Source of the DNA: Nematostella vectensis
Taxonomy: Eukaryota; Cnidaria; Anthozoa; Actiniaria; Edwardsiidae
Length of the DNA: 64,000 nt
Direction of reading: 5' to 3'
Assembly: GCF_932526225.1 (NCBI RefSeq)
Contig: NC_064040.1
Location: forward strand, 16,291,994-16,355,993
The translations under genes and the position numbers were made by a program. Positions 25,601 through 35,283 of this stretch are shown one piece after another; the first letter of the stretch is position 1; each line of letters opens with the position of its first letter. The notes below the pieces were generated by a model that worked only from the letters and a program-made list of their open reading frames with translations, did not search any database and was not told the origin of the DNA.

Positions 25601-28600
25601 AGTGCTTCTTGAAGATGCTGCATCGACTGCATACGTGCAGCTCCTGAAAGACATGGTACGACTTATAATTGAAGGCAAAGTTGCTGAGTTTGATTTCCAG
25701 GAAGTCTGGCCAGACCCTGATAAGATTCCTTCAAAGTTATGGCGGATGTTGGCGAATCGAGTCTACCAGGGAATCAGTGAATCTGAAGTACCTTTGATGC
25801 AAGGTTCGACGGTATGGGTACAACCCAACAAGGCTGTGTTCCTAGACGAGAAGTTAAGCGAGCTTTCTGGATGTAAGGCTGTAGCGGAGCTGTCTGAATA
25901 CCAGATCGTCGAGTTGAAGCCATTTGCGCGGAAAGCGTTCATTAAGGCTGGCCTGTCAAACGTGCTCACTCAGCAGACACTTACCGTCGAGAGGTTTTTG
26001 CAAGAGGCTTTTTTGCCGAATATCAAGGAGATTCCCACCGGTACAAGAGACCAGATTGTCTGTTTTGTTTTGGACGAGTATTCCTCTGGCTCAACGAATC
26101 TTGGAGAGTTGATTGAGAAGTTCTGTTGCATACCTGCGGGAGACGAGGGTCAAAGTCTGCTTACTTCAAGACAACTAATCGACCCAGAAGGAGCTGCCGC
26201 AGGGATGTATTCAGCTCAGGACAACCGATTCCCGTTTGGAGAAGATTACCGAAAGAGATTTGCGGCTTTGCGAAACCTCGGAATGGTTAAGGACATGTTA
26301 CCATGGGAAGCGATTTGTGAACGGATCGAGTCTGTAGCAAAGTTAGCCAAAAACAACCGAGAGCATGCACTACAAAGGATCCAGAACATAATCAGTTATT
26401 TGAACACATATCTTAGCAAGATGATTGATCCGACGCGTCAGCAGAAGGAGGCAATGCGCAGTTATAAGTTCCTACCCGCTCTTAACCATCCAGAGGGCTA
26501 CTGTCTACCGTGGAAAGGAGCACCAAAGGCCCTGAAACGAGGTATTACGTTGCTCTCTGCAGATGAACTGTACCCTGCTAAATACGTCTACCTTTTGGGT
26601 ACCATCAAACCTATTCTAGATGAGTCCACTAAAACTGGGTGTGGTGAAATGAAGCCTGAAGTAGCAAGACTTTTCGGCATCCAGAAACACGAACCTGCCC
26701 TTGAAGACGTATTGTTCCAGCTGTCCTCCGCGGTCCAATGCACGAGGAAGAAAACACCAATTAATGTTGAATGTATTCAGGAAATTTGCTTGGTGATTTA
26801 CCGCTATCTCCAGTTGTTACTCACCACTTCACAAAGGGATGCAGTCCTGGAGGTACTCAGTGAGAAGCCATGGGTCTTTGTCTCGTCCAAATTCGTCGCA
26901 TCTAATCAAGTAGCGTTCTCCTGGACGGGGCACGGAGCTCCGTTTCTATATCAGCTTCCGCAAGAGTTTACAAACAAGTTCCGTATTCTCTTCGAAGCAG
27001 CTGGTATTCGCGAGACATTCACGGCGGATGATTACATCGATGCGTTGTTTGCTCTACGTGAAAGAAAACAAGAAGAACGATTGACAGAGGTCGAGTTTAA
27101 AACCACTAAGACCTTCCTAGACGAGATCGCGCACATGGATCAAGATCTAGTTAACTCGTTTCAGAACCATCTTCCCATGCCGGATCAGGATAGAGTTCTG
27201 AGACCTGTAGGTGAACTTGTGGTTAACGATGCACCGTGGCTAGAGGACGTAGAGTTTGCGCATGTGCTTCACCCAGACATCCCCACACACCTAGCGCACC
27301 GTCTTGGTGCGCAGACCATGAGAGATGTCACCCTTAGCAAGTACTCTCACGGTCTTGGCAAACCTTTGAGTCAGAAAGAACCTCTAACGGAACGCATTAG
27401 AAACGCGCTTTCTTCGTACCCGCGTGATGAAGGTATTTTAAAGGAGATGCTTCAAAGTGCCGATGACGCCAAAGCCACAGAATTTCACGTAATCTATGAC
27501 CCACGGCAACATAATAAAAAGAGAGTGTTAAGCGAAGGATGGAAAGATCTACAAGGGCCAGCCATTTGCGTCTACAACGACTGTCCGTTTACGGAAGAAC
27601 GCATGGAGAGCTTTCAGCAGATAGGACGTACAGCCAAGTCGGAAGAATCAGACAAAGCTTTCGGCTTCAATACGATATATCACTTAACCGACTGCCCAAG
27701 CTTTATCACGGATAATTCAACCATCTGTATCCTGGATCCACACGCCACACACGCACCAGATGTTACCAGAGAAACTCCAGGAAGGATTCTGCAACCGTTA
27801 GACGATGAATTCCGCGAGAACTTTGTCGACGTTTTTAAAGGGTATCTTGAGGACTTCTTCAACCTTGAGGGTGCTACCATGCTACGATTTCCACTGCGGA
27901 CAAAGATCAATGCCGAGAAATCTGAGATTTCCAAGCTATCTTTTGAAGATGTAGACGTTGATAACTTACTAAAGACATTTGAGCACGATGTCAAGGACTC
28001 CCTTCTCTTTCTAAATAGTGTTAGGAAGGTAACAATTTCAAGGATAGAAAATGGAAGGCTTGTGAAAAAGTACCAAGCAAGTGCTACATTGCCGGATGAA
28101 AGTGAAGAGCAGCTTCAAACATTGTCGAGCGAGGTGATAAGAAGCAAGGGGGTTCCGACTGCCGATATCTCTTACTTCGGGGTAACGTACAAGTTGGTTA
28201 TCTCAGACTCAGAGCGTTCGACTGAAGAATGGCTAGTCCATCAGTGTCTTGGCGCAAAAGAGTATGTTGCTGCCCCCTTGGTTCCGGATGGTAGAGCTCT
28301 AGGTTTCTTACCTCGCGCCGGCGTTGCAGCAAAAGTGTCTGTCCAAGAGGACGTACTCGGCCAACACGTTCTACGCGCCTTACAAGAGCCTTTCACAGAC
28401 AAGACGTGCCGCGCTTTCAGCTCCCTTCCCCTGCATGTTGAGACAAGACTTCCTGTACAAGTAAGCGGTCAGTTTGCACTAGACGTCGCAAGGAGGAAGT
28501 TGTGTGATGATGAAAAAAAAGATTGCCGCAGCAGATGGAACGAATTCATGAAAACAGAAGTCATCGCTCCAGCCTACGTTCACCTGTTGATGAGCGCAAG

Positions 28601-31600
28601 GCATAAAATTACTGGAATCCAAGAAGGGAACCCTTGGTTCTTCAACACGAGAAGTGGCGTCAAAAGTGGTCTCAGCTGGTACCATAGCTTATTTCCAGAT
28701 CCACATTCGGTGCACAGCGACTGGAAAGAGCTTTCTTTGGCTGTATTTCGATGTCTAGAAAATGCAAACTGCCCTGTTATTCCAGTTATTCACGGACAGG
28801 AAGCGCCGTCCAGTAATCCTTCCACCCCCCGCTCACCTGTTTCCCCTTCCCACCGATTCAGTGACGATGTTGCTACGATAACGTGCCGATGGCTCCCGCC
28901 AACTTCTGAAGACGAAGAAAACAGTTGCTACTTCAGTGTTCCTGACTTGGAGATCAACGAACTTTTGATCAAAACTGGATTTCCCATTGCGTATTCCCCA
29001 GCTAAGGTCCTGGAAGATTTCAAGTTCGCTGGCGTCACAGTTAAAAGTGTGAACCCCGAAGTTGTGCTAACCTTCATGAAGAGCTCAAGATCTAAGGTCG
29101 GAATGCTTCCTTGTCTTATCAAGAACTCTGCGCTCGGCGACATCGCGACCCTGAAGGCACTGATCACCTACTGCATGCAATGTGATAACATTGTGTCACG
29201 CCTACACGGTTTGCCCATGCTTCTTACCGAAGACGATGTGCTGAGAAGATTTGATATCGCCACTCCTGTCTTCTACACGCCATTTGCAGATCTCTTACCC
29301 ATACATAAAGATCTCTTTCTTCACAGCGAGTTTGTGGAATTTTTTTCTGCCGCCGGAGAGAAGACTATGGTTCAAACAGGAATCTTCAAACGATTTGACA
29401 CTAAGAGCCTTGGGCCATACGTAAATCATCTTCTTCCACCCTCATGGTGCGCTGCCAAGACACACGTGCAATGGGCTCCCTCCTCCAAAAAGCCTTCACG
29501 TGACTGGATGACCTTGCTATGGCAGCTGATTCACAAGACCTTCTTTGATCGTCAATCCAGCTTTTCCGATGACGACGATTGTACCGAGACTTTGAGGCCT
29601 TTGGAAGACTGGCCCATCGTCCCCACCAATCAGGGAACTCTAGTGTCTGTCAACATGGGCAAGACAGTTTTTGACTTCACATCGCGGGATTTCTCAGAAG
29701 ACAAGCTGGTCGTAGTTCTTAGAAAACTTGGGTGCCCAGAAGTGGACTTCTCTATGCTTCCTGGTCTAAAGGTGGATAATCTTTCTCAGGTACTTAGTTC
29801 CTACCTCGCAAAGGCACATTCCAGGATTGATGTAATATCAGTCCTTGAGCACCTGATGAAAGACAATGAACTAACTGTCAGTCTTAACGAGAATGAGATA
29901 CTTGTTCTCTTCAAGTTCCTTCAAGAAGATGTCACCACTGTTTACAGCCACAAGTCCCTTCTCAGGAGCATGCCGTTCTTCCAGACCCTACATGGAAAGT
30001 TTGTAAGCTTGTTGAATTACTCCTCCGCTCACGTTTTGGAACTTCCAGAATGTATACCTCTGAAGGACATCGAGCTTAGAGTTGAAATGGAAGGATGTGT
30101 CTTGCTTCGTGCTGTGCGAGAGCTGGAACCCTTCTACAAGGCAGTGGACATCTTTCGAGTATCTCAAAGCGAGGTGTTCGTCAAATACATCTTACCTAAC
30201 CTGGATGCTTTGAAAGACGAAGACCGTCAGTCAGTTCTGGGGTTCATCAGAGACTCTCTTCTCGTTACCACCAACAATCCAAATGAGAGGAGTGTTATCA
30301 TTGATACACTCATAGACACAAATATCCTCCCTGACAAATCTGGAGAGTTGTGTCCAGCAAGTAGATTTCATGACCCTGCCAATGAAGTCTTCAAGTCTAT
30401 GTTATCGGAAGATAGCTTTCCTCCGGGGGATTATGCTAGTGAAGCCTGGCTTCCGCTTCTCAGACAGATTGGTTTGAAGAAGGCTGTGACTCAGCAAGAT
30501 TTCATTGAATACTCCGAGAGTGTAGCTAGCAGCGCTGAAACCGACCCAAGCAACGATGAGCTGAGAGCGAAATCTAAAGCGTTGGTACAGTGTCTACTTG
30601 AAGAAGAAATTCTGCGCGATGCATGCTTTTTGCATTTGATATCCCAGATCAAATTTGTCTCGCCTGAAATTGCAAGTGAGAACTTGAGGAATCTTCACAC
30701 GCAATTTGAGTGCCAGAGTAAAGATGACAGTCCACCGTTTATTGCGTTTCACGGATCTATCTCGCAAGAGTGCGAAAGATTCCTTTGGAGTACTGCGCCA
30801 CTGCTACCGTCCTGGGCTTTGCCACAGAAGGGAGAAAACCAGCGGATGCTGGTGGACAACCTAGGCATAGAGGTTGCCCCGCCATTAGAGAAAGTCATCA
30901 AACATCTGGAGAACTTGTCCTTGCAATTTAAGGGCAATGTGAACAAGGATACGCCAAAAGATCAGCGTGAACTCTTGCACGACATCATCTACGCAATTTT
31001 GAGCTTCTTCAAAACAGAGGCCTCGTGTACTGAGACAGAGGCGTCGGAGCGTTGCTCTAAATCATGTCTCGCCATCGGAAACATTTTGCAAAAAATACCA
31101 TGCATCCCAGTGGAGGAGGGAAGGGTCTTTGTGGAGGGTGATCAACTTGCTTTTGAAACGTTAACAGAAATGCCTCCTTTCCTGTACAAGGTACCACGAG
31201 AATACGGTCATTTTGAGCATGTACTGAAGCGACTTGGAGCTGAGGAAAAGCCAACGCCTTTGCAATTCGCTAAGGTTCTCGAAAGGCTAAAAGAAGTCTG
31301 TGAAGATAAACCCATGGAACCAAACGAGCAAAAAGTAGCCAGACTAGCAGCACAAGGGTTCTTCACCACGGTTTCCTTGCTGGTAAAAGAGCAAAGGGAA
31401 TCTACAGTCACAGCACTGCTGTCGAAGATAAACGACCTTTACCTACCAACCAAAGAGGGATACTTAAAGCTATCTAACGAGCTCATTTTCTACGATTGTC
31501 CAAGCTTTGAGCGGCGTGCACGAGACTTCTCTGGCGACTTTATGGATATTGCACGGGAAGGCGAACTAACAGCTGATCGATTAGCTTACCTGTTGAACTT

Positions 31601-33618
31601 GTTGCCGACTCGACTACGGGTTAGAACCATCCAGAGTATTCTGCGTGAAGAGATTCACCCGTTTTCCCGTGAAAAGCATTGTATTGCAGACTCCGGCGAG
31701 GAACAGTGTCCCTTCATCGCTCGCTACCGCAATGTTCTGCTGTCCCCAAAACTCATCAACGGCATCTTACGGGTTATTCGGCATCAGCGACAGACGGCCA
31801 ACATCCCCCAGGAAGTCAGGGATCAGGTATTGGTGCTCTCCACCATGCAAATCTCGTGTATGGGGGCACTGGACACCCACCTTGTCCAACTAGAGACAAA
31901 CACGCCCATCAAGAATAGCAAAGAGGTAATTATGATAATAACATGCTAATGGTTGTGGTGATGATGACGATAATGATGATGATGACGACGACGATGACGA
32001 TGATGATGATAACATGATGATGCTGATGGTTGTGATGATGACGATGTTGATGATGATAATATAACTTAATAATCGAGGAAATCTAATTTAAAGGATTATA
32101 GATACACGTAATTCAACATTTAAAAAGCAAACTGAAATTGTTCTCTACCTCTTTCAGGTTCAAGACTGTTTCCTGGAAGAACAAGACAACAAGTGGGAGC
32201 TGTTTATTAAGCATGGCACCGACGAGAACCCGCTACATATCCAGCTCTGCTTCCTAATCAACCGTCTGATCGGCAATCACGTGGAGAAAGAGATTTACCT
32301 TCAGGCCATGTTAGCATGCCGAGTCCCTGAGGACATCCTACCGTCACTTGACCGCTGTGGAGTGGCACAAGATCTTCTGTCAAGCGATAAGCGCACAACA
32401 GATCCTTCCTTAGGCTCGGAGATACCCGTTATGTATCATTACTTGTTGAGGCAGGACTTTGAGTACTTCTTCCGTAAGGGGGAGATCGTGGGTTACGAGA
32501 GGGAGCGTGTGCTCGAGGACGGCTCCATTAATGATCGTGAACCATTCTATGTGTACGCCAAGGTTATAAGGAAAGCTTCTTCGAGTCCATCAAACTCGGA
32601 CTCTGAACAAGATCCAGGGAAATTTGACTTCCAAGCACGCTATCGCATAGACGTAGGAGAACCAAAGTTACTTGAAGTCAGTGTGTTAGACTTGTATAAG
32701 TTCGATCGCACTGGGGTTGATCCAACTGTTCCTTTGAAGCTTTCCGATCTGAAGGACATTGTTATATTCACGGGCGATCCAGACGATGATCGTCTGCGCG
32801 CTTCTACAAGAAATGACCGGCTTGAAACCGCCAAGAAGGCAGTCAAAGATGCTCTTTGGGAAGCGTGGAAACTGAAGGATGTCAAGAGGAAAAAAGTCAT
32901 GAAACGCCTGTTTCTAAGGTGGCATCCAGACAAGAACCCAGGCAGCGACATCGCTACTGAAGTGATGAAATTCCTGCTCAGCGAGATCGACCGACTTGAG
33001 CGAATATTCCCATCCAAGGAGAAAAAGGCTAAGAAAGAGAAAGAAAAGAAAGAAAAGACGGAAGAGTCAAGCTCGACGTTTAATGATTTGTTTGAACAAT
33101 GGAGTAAACGGGCGCACCAGGAGCGACAGACATACAACACGTTCAAAAGGCAAAACACCAGCGCATCCTCAGCTAATTCAGGCAACCCGCAGCGCAAGGA
33201 GGCAAGACGTTGGATGAAGCAAGCCCGGGACGACCTCGCTGCCGCGAAACACTTGGTCAAGCAGGAGCCGAACTTCTATGGACTCGTCTGCTTTCTGTGT
33301 CAACAAGCCGCGGAGAAATCGTTTAAAAGTGCGTTATATGCAGCATGTGGTATCGCTGAGAGTCAGCTCGAGACGCACGACGTGTTGAATCTAGCCTACG
33401 AGATCACTGAACTCGATAACTCGCCACCGGAGATCGCACTGCTTGCTGCGAAGCTGAAGAATTATTATGAAAAGACTCGCTACCCGCACTTTCACCACGG
33501 AGATGTCATTCCATCCGAGGTTTTCACGAGTGAAAACGCGCACGAAGCCCTGTCCGTTAGCGAGTCCATACTCGACCAGATTGGCAAGTTTATTAATGAG
33601 AACTTTGCAGAGGTTTGA
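16629..33618 (+). CDS. SACS: Sacsin, giant HSP90-like/DnaJ/HEPN protein
   Basis: Coding exons: 16629-16717, 17126-17390, 17903-19060, 19692-20662, 21119-21359, 21636-21754, 22911-31925 and 32158-33618. All phases agree and give ~4,440 residues against ~4,580 in human sacsin. Domain order: SRR1 (exons 1-3), SRR2 (from ~24310), SRR3 (from ~27340), a PGEYVGYL-like segment at ~32480, a J domain with HPD at 32923-32931, and a C-terminal HEPN domain from ~33190. SRR1 keeps ELIQNADDA and [14 protein letters not shown], the HSP90-type ATP-binding motifs. Sacsin is a cytosolic chaperone-like protein linked to intermediate filaments, mitochondria and proteostasis; human loss causes spastic ataxia. The huge internal exon mirrors the vertebrate gene. 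Odd points are a GC-AG second intron, an array of copied donors after exon 3, and a degenerate SRR3. The true start is upstream and uncertain. Confidence 0.95.
17126..17390 (+). CDS. SACS: Sacsin exon with SRR1 ATP-binding motifs; ends at a GC donor
   Basis: Begins after TTTAG with the codons for ELIQNADDA and ends after CACATAACAG. Conserved motifs are [10 protein letters not shown] and [14 protein letters not shown]. The next exon must restore HITD followed by the reading frame of exon 17903. Only a cut before GCGAGT does this; the GT four bases further on would shift the frame. Confidence 0.9.
17903..19060 (+). CDS. SACS: Sacsin exon 3, rest of SRR1
   Basis: Starts after CTCGCAG with [15 protein letters not shown] and contains [23 protein letters not shown] and [12 protein letters not shown]...[12 protein letters not shown], the SRR tail pattern. 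It ends at CTTACCAG|GTAATC. Joining to exon 4 at 19692 (GCCAG|ATCATG) yields [10 protein letters not shown], matching the family. Confidence 0.9.
19050..19371 (+). repeat. Array of ~12 copies of the exon-3/donor junction (26-28 bp units)
   Basis: Each unit reads roughly AACCTTACCAG|GTAATCAC followed by ATATTTGT. The first unit is the real exon end plus 5' splice site. Donor-like GT positions in the first five units are 19061, 19088, 19115, 19142 and 19169, exactly 27 bp apart and in one frame. Later units vary to 26-28 bp. Each in-frame step would encode VTLPGNHIF. Confidence 0.95.
19692..20662 (+). CDS. SACS: Sacsin exon 4
   Basis: Runs from DHALKAM to GVIK and ends at ATAAAG|GTAAGC. Family landmarks are [31 protein letters not shown] and [10 protein letters not shown], which parallel the inter-SRR region of vertebrate sacsin. 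Its donor is a strong consensus, unlike that of the second exon. Confidence 0.9.
21119..21359 (+). CDS. SACS: Sacsin exon 5
   Basis: Lies between TGTCCAG and G|GTATGT, starting in phase 0 and ending in phase 1. It encodes [11 protein letters not shown] through PPRFKLP, including the [12 protein letters not shown] segment typical of this region. Confidence 0.85.
21636..21754 (+). CDS. SACS: Sacsin exon 6
   Basis: Lies between TTTCCAG and AAAAG|GTGAGC and encodes [15 protein letters not shown] to MSDFLIEK. Phase 1 in and phase 0 out match both neighbouring exons. Confidence 0.85.
22140..22600 (-). mobile_element. 3' fragment of a Penelope-like retroelement in sacsin intron 6
   Basis: The minus-strand ORF at 22278-22586 contains [27 protein letters not shown] and [11 protein letters not shown], the pattern found at the C-terminal, GIY-YIG-associated end of Penelope-like elements. 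It is followed downstream on the same strand by the conserved 3' repeat with a hammerhead-like core. The reverse transcriptase part is missing, so this is a truncated, inactive copy. Confidence 0.75.
22198..22230 (-). ncRNA. Hammerhead-ribozyme-like core in Penelope-like repeat
   Basis: On the minus strand CTGATGAG is followed by a possible stem II (GAGGGAGC ... GGCTCTC) and CGAAAC, i.e. the C3-A9 and G12-A14 invariant core. Such motifs are known in the terminal repeats of Penelope-like elements. The cleavage-site side (expected GUC or other NUH) is not clearly conserved, so activity is uncertain. Confidence 0.4.
22625..22752. repeat. 128 bp near-perfect palindrome in sacsin intron 6
   Basis: Two 64 bp arms meet without a loop at CCAACGTTGG (22684-22693) and differ at only two or three positions. 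The outer ends read ATACAATACTTGGACACTCA and its complement. The right arm runs into (TATATG)n. Confidence 0.95.
22911..31925 (+). CDS. SACS: Sacsin giant exon (9,015 bp): SRR2, SRR3 and linkers
   Basis: Opens after TTTACAG with [15 protein letters not shown] and ends at AAAGAG|GTAATT, uninterrupted for 3,005 codons. SRR2 starts with [11 protein letters not shown] (~24310) and keeps ELIQNAEEA and [15 protein letters not shown], slightly diverged from the HSP90 consensus. SRR3 starts near 27340 and reads EMLQSADDA, with a shortened [13 protein letters not shown] in place of [15 protein letters not shown]. A single huge exon carrying most of the protein is also the vertebrate arrangement. The preserved open frame over 9 kb shows strong constraint. 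Confidence 0.95.
31945..32045 (+). repeat. GAT/GAC trinucleotide-rich tract in sacsin intron 7
   Basis: Imperfect (GATGAC)n/(GATGAT)n begins ~20 bases after the donor at 31926 in an intron of only 232 bp. Confidence 0.9.
32158..33618 (+). CDS. SACS: Sacsin last exon: J domain and HEPN
   Basis: Starts after TTTCAG with [10 protein letters not shown] and ends with TGA at 33616-33618. [16 protein letters not shown] with GEIVGYE corresponds to the segment before the J domain in human sacsin. The J domain carries [14 protein letters not shown] with HPD at 32923-32931, the motif that stimulates HSP70 ATPase. A lysine/glutamate-rich linker follows. The HEPN domain ([18 protein letters not shown] ... 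[14 protein letters not shown]) ends the protein; HEPN mediates dimerisation and nucleotide binding in human sacsin. Confidence 0.95.
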   Translation, partial: VQDCFLEEQDNKWELFIKHGTDENPLHIQLCFLINRLIGNHVEKEIYLQAMLACRVPEDILPSLDRCGVAQDLLSSDKRTTDPSLGSEIPVMYHYLLRQDFEYFFRKGEIVGYERERVLEDGSINDREPFYVYAKVIRKASSSPSNSDSEQDPGKFDFQARYRIDVGEPKLLEVSVLDLYKFDRTGVDPTVPLKLSDLKDIVIFTGDPDDDRLRASTRNDRLETAKKAVKDALWEAWKLKDVKRKKVMKRLFLRWHPDKNPGSDIATEVMKFLLSEIDRLERIFPSKEKKAKKEKEKKEKTEESSSTFNDLFEQWSKRAHQERQTYNTFKRQNTSASSANSGNPQRKEARRWMKQARDDLAAAKHLVKQEPNFYGLVCFLCQQAAEKSFKSALYAACGIAESQLETHDVLNLAYEITELDNSPPEIALLAAKLKNYYEKTRYPHFHHGDVIPSEVFTSENAHEALSVSESILDQIGKFINENFAEV

Positions 33619-34340
33619 GGAAGCATGTGCTTTAAGATAACTGTACGTGCACAGATTTCCACATATATCGTCTTATTTTGACCTTTTATTTGCGCTTACA
33701 TAAAAAAGTGCGCATTTTTACCTAATTATAATTCATGCGCTATAACAAGATCGGCTTCGTAGTATCTCAAAGGTCATCATAAGGCGTATTTTAATTTGGA
33801 ATTGAGATTTGGAAGTTTATTGTAAGTAGCTTATTCCAAAAGAGAAAATGTTGAAGAAAATAGGAAGTTTCACAGGAGCATTTCTCTTAGTAATGGGACA
33901 TAGAGTTGCTTTAGAATACCCGATTACATGTGTTGATCTGATTAACTTGTGCAATAACCAAATATGATAACTGACAGTTATACGCACAGAGCAGAAAGGA
34001 AAATCGTAGCATTTCGGGTAGCGGCCACGCCAATATGCAACTTAAATTTTTTAATCCAGTTTTTCCAATCATGAAAATATAATATTGTAAATAATACAAT
34101 CTGCTTTTCCGGACACAATAATATCGATGTAGTATTATAGTTTTTTACAAACGGAATGAATGCAATGACTTGCCGCAATATTGTATTTTAATATTTAATA
34201 TAAGAATCAATGCTTTAAATATAGAAAGTCGCTTTCATTGAAGATTATAGGCTATGATACATGAGATACGTGTAAGACCATTGGTAATTTAGTATAATAC
34301 TTGTATGGCAATAGTAAAGTAAACAAGCTATAATTAATAA
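33619..34340. other. Sacsin 3' flank, nothing else recognised
   Basis: AT-rich presumed 3' UTR and spacer. No clear AATAAA close to the stop codon and no ORF of interest. Confidence 0.4.
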
Positions 34341-34612
34341 ACAAGCTATAAATCAACAAAGGTTGTTAAAGTATGTTGAACGCCCTGTAAAACAGAGTAG
34401 TTGCGCTGAAGTCTCGAGCAATAGCCCTTCCTCGGGTTTTTTTTCTTTTGCTCCAACGAAGGGCTACCGCTCAAAACGTCAGCACAACTACTGTCTCACA
34501 GAGGTGTACAGCATAGTTTTCAACCTTGTATTGATTTATAGTTTGTCTAAACCACGCCTACGCAGACCATCTTGTTTTTCTACAGCTCATCTGTAGTCTC
34601 TCTAGTTGTACC
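34341..34612. mobile_element. Foldback MITE-like element
   Basis: The left arm ACAAGCTATAAATCAACA... recurs inverted at 34440-34557. The centre pairs GAGCAATAGCCCTTC with GAAGGGCTACCGCTC. The right side, including CCACGCCTACGCAGACCATC, is found inverted at 62181-62288, so this is a dispersed family. Confidence 0.7.
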
Positions 34613-34814
34613 AATAGAGTTTATAAATATCAATAGAGTTGTACCAAAAGTTTTATAGTGAATTTGACAAATGAATTTGAAAAATGTTTTAAAATAAAAA
34701 CATGGTCCCTTGTATTTTGTGTTTATTTACATAAAAAAACTTTGTTGAACAACTATAACCTGTATGCGATCCTATTCAATAACTACGAATTCCGAAATAT
34801 GACCAACATACTCC

Positions 34815-35216
34815 ACAGGTAGCCCAAGCTCTTTATTTGTCACTAATGACATCTACGGTAAACATAGGGCGAAAAACAAAATTAGTGAAAAATAAAAAAC
34901 TTGTTGAAAACACGTGTGTAGTCTAGTGTTGTGTTTATGTTTACTTTTTGCGTGTTCTTTGGCCGTATCAAAGCGCCTTTTCCAAGATTCACGATTTGTA
35001 ATTTTAAACGAACTGTTCTGGTAAGAGTTCAAATCGTGAATCTTGAAAAGGCACTTTATATACGGCAAGAGACCACGCAAAAGGCAAACATAAACACAAC
35101 ACTAGACTACACACGTCTTTTCAACAAGTTGTTTATTCCTTTTTTACTAATTTTGTTTTTCGCCTATGTTTACCGTAAATATCATTAGGGACAAATAAAG
35201 AGCTTGGGCTACCTGT
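34815..35216. repeat. 402 bp foldback with ~185 bp arms
   Basis: The left arm 34815-34998 (ACAGGTAGCCCAAGCTC ...) and right arm 35030-35216 (... GAGCTTGGGCTACCTGT) are complementary over nearly their whole length with a 31 bp centre. No coding content. It is probably a hairpin MITE or an inverted duplication. Confidence 0.9.
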
Positions 35217-35283
35217 GCATACTCATAAGAAATAGCTTTAAAGCGTGCCCTTTGCAAATCCTGGGACATCAACAGTAGTAATT

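Noticed and set aside
32640-33260. 206-codon minus-strand ORF opposite the last sacsin exon
   Set aside because: Antisense shadow of the J-domain and linker coding sequence.
34341-34557. Foldback centre as a hammerhead ribozyme
   Set aside because: GCTC(A/G)AAACGTCAGC looks suggestive, but the opposing strand has CTGAAGTCT rather than CUGAUGA; it is just an imperfect inverted repeat.
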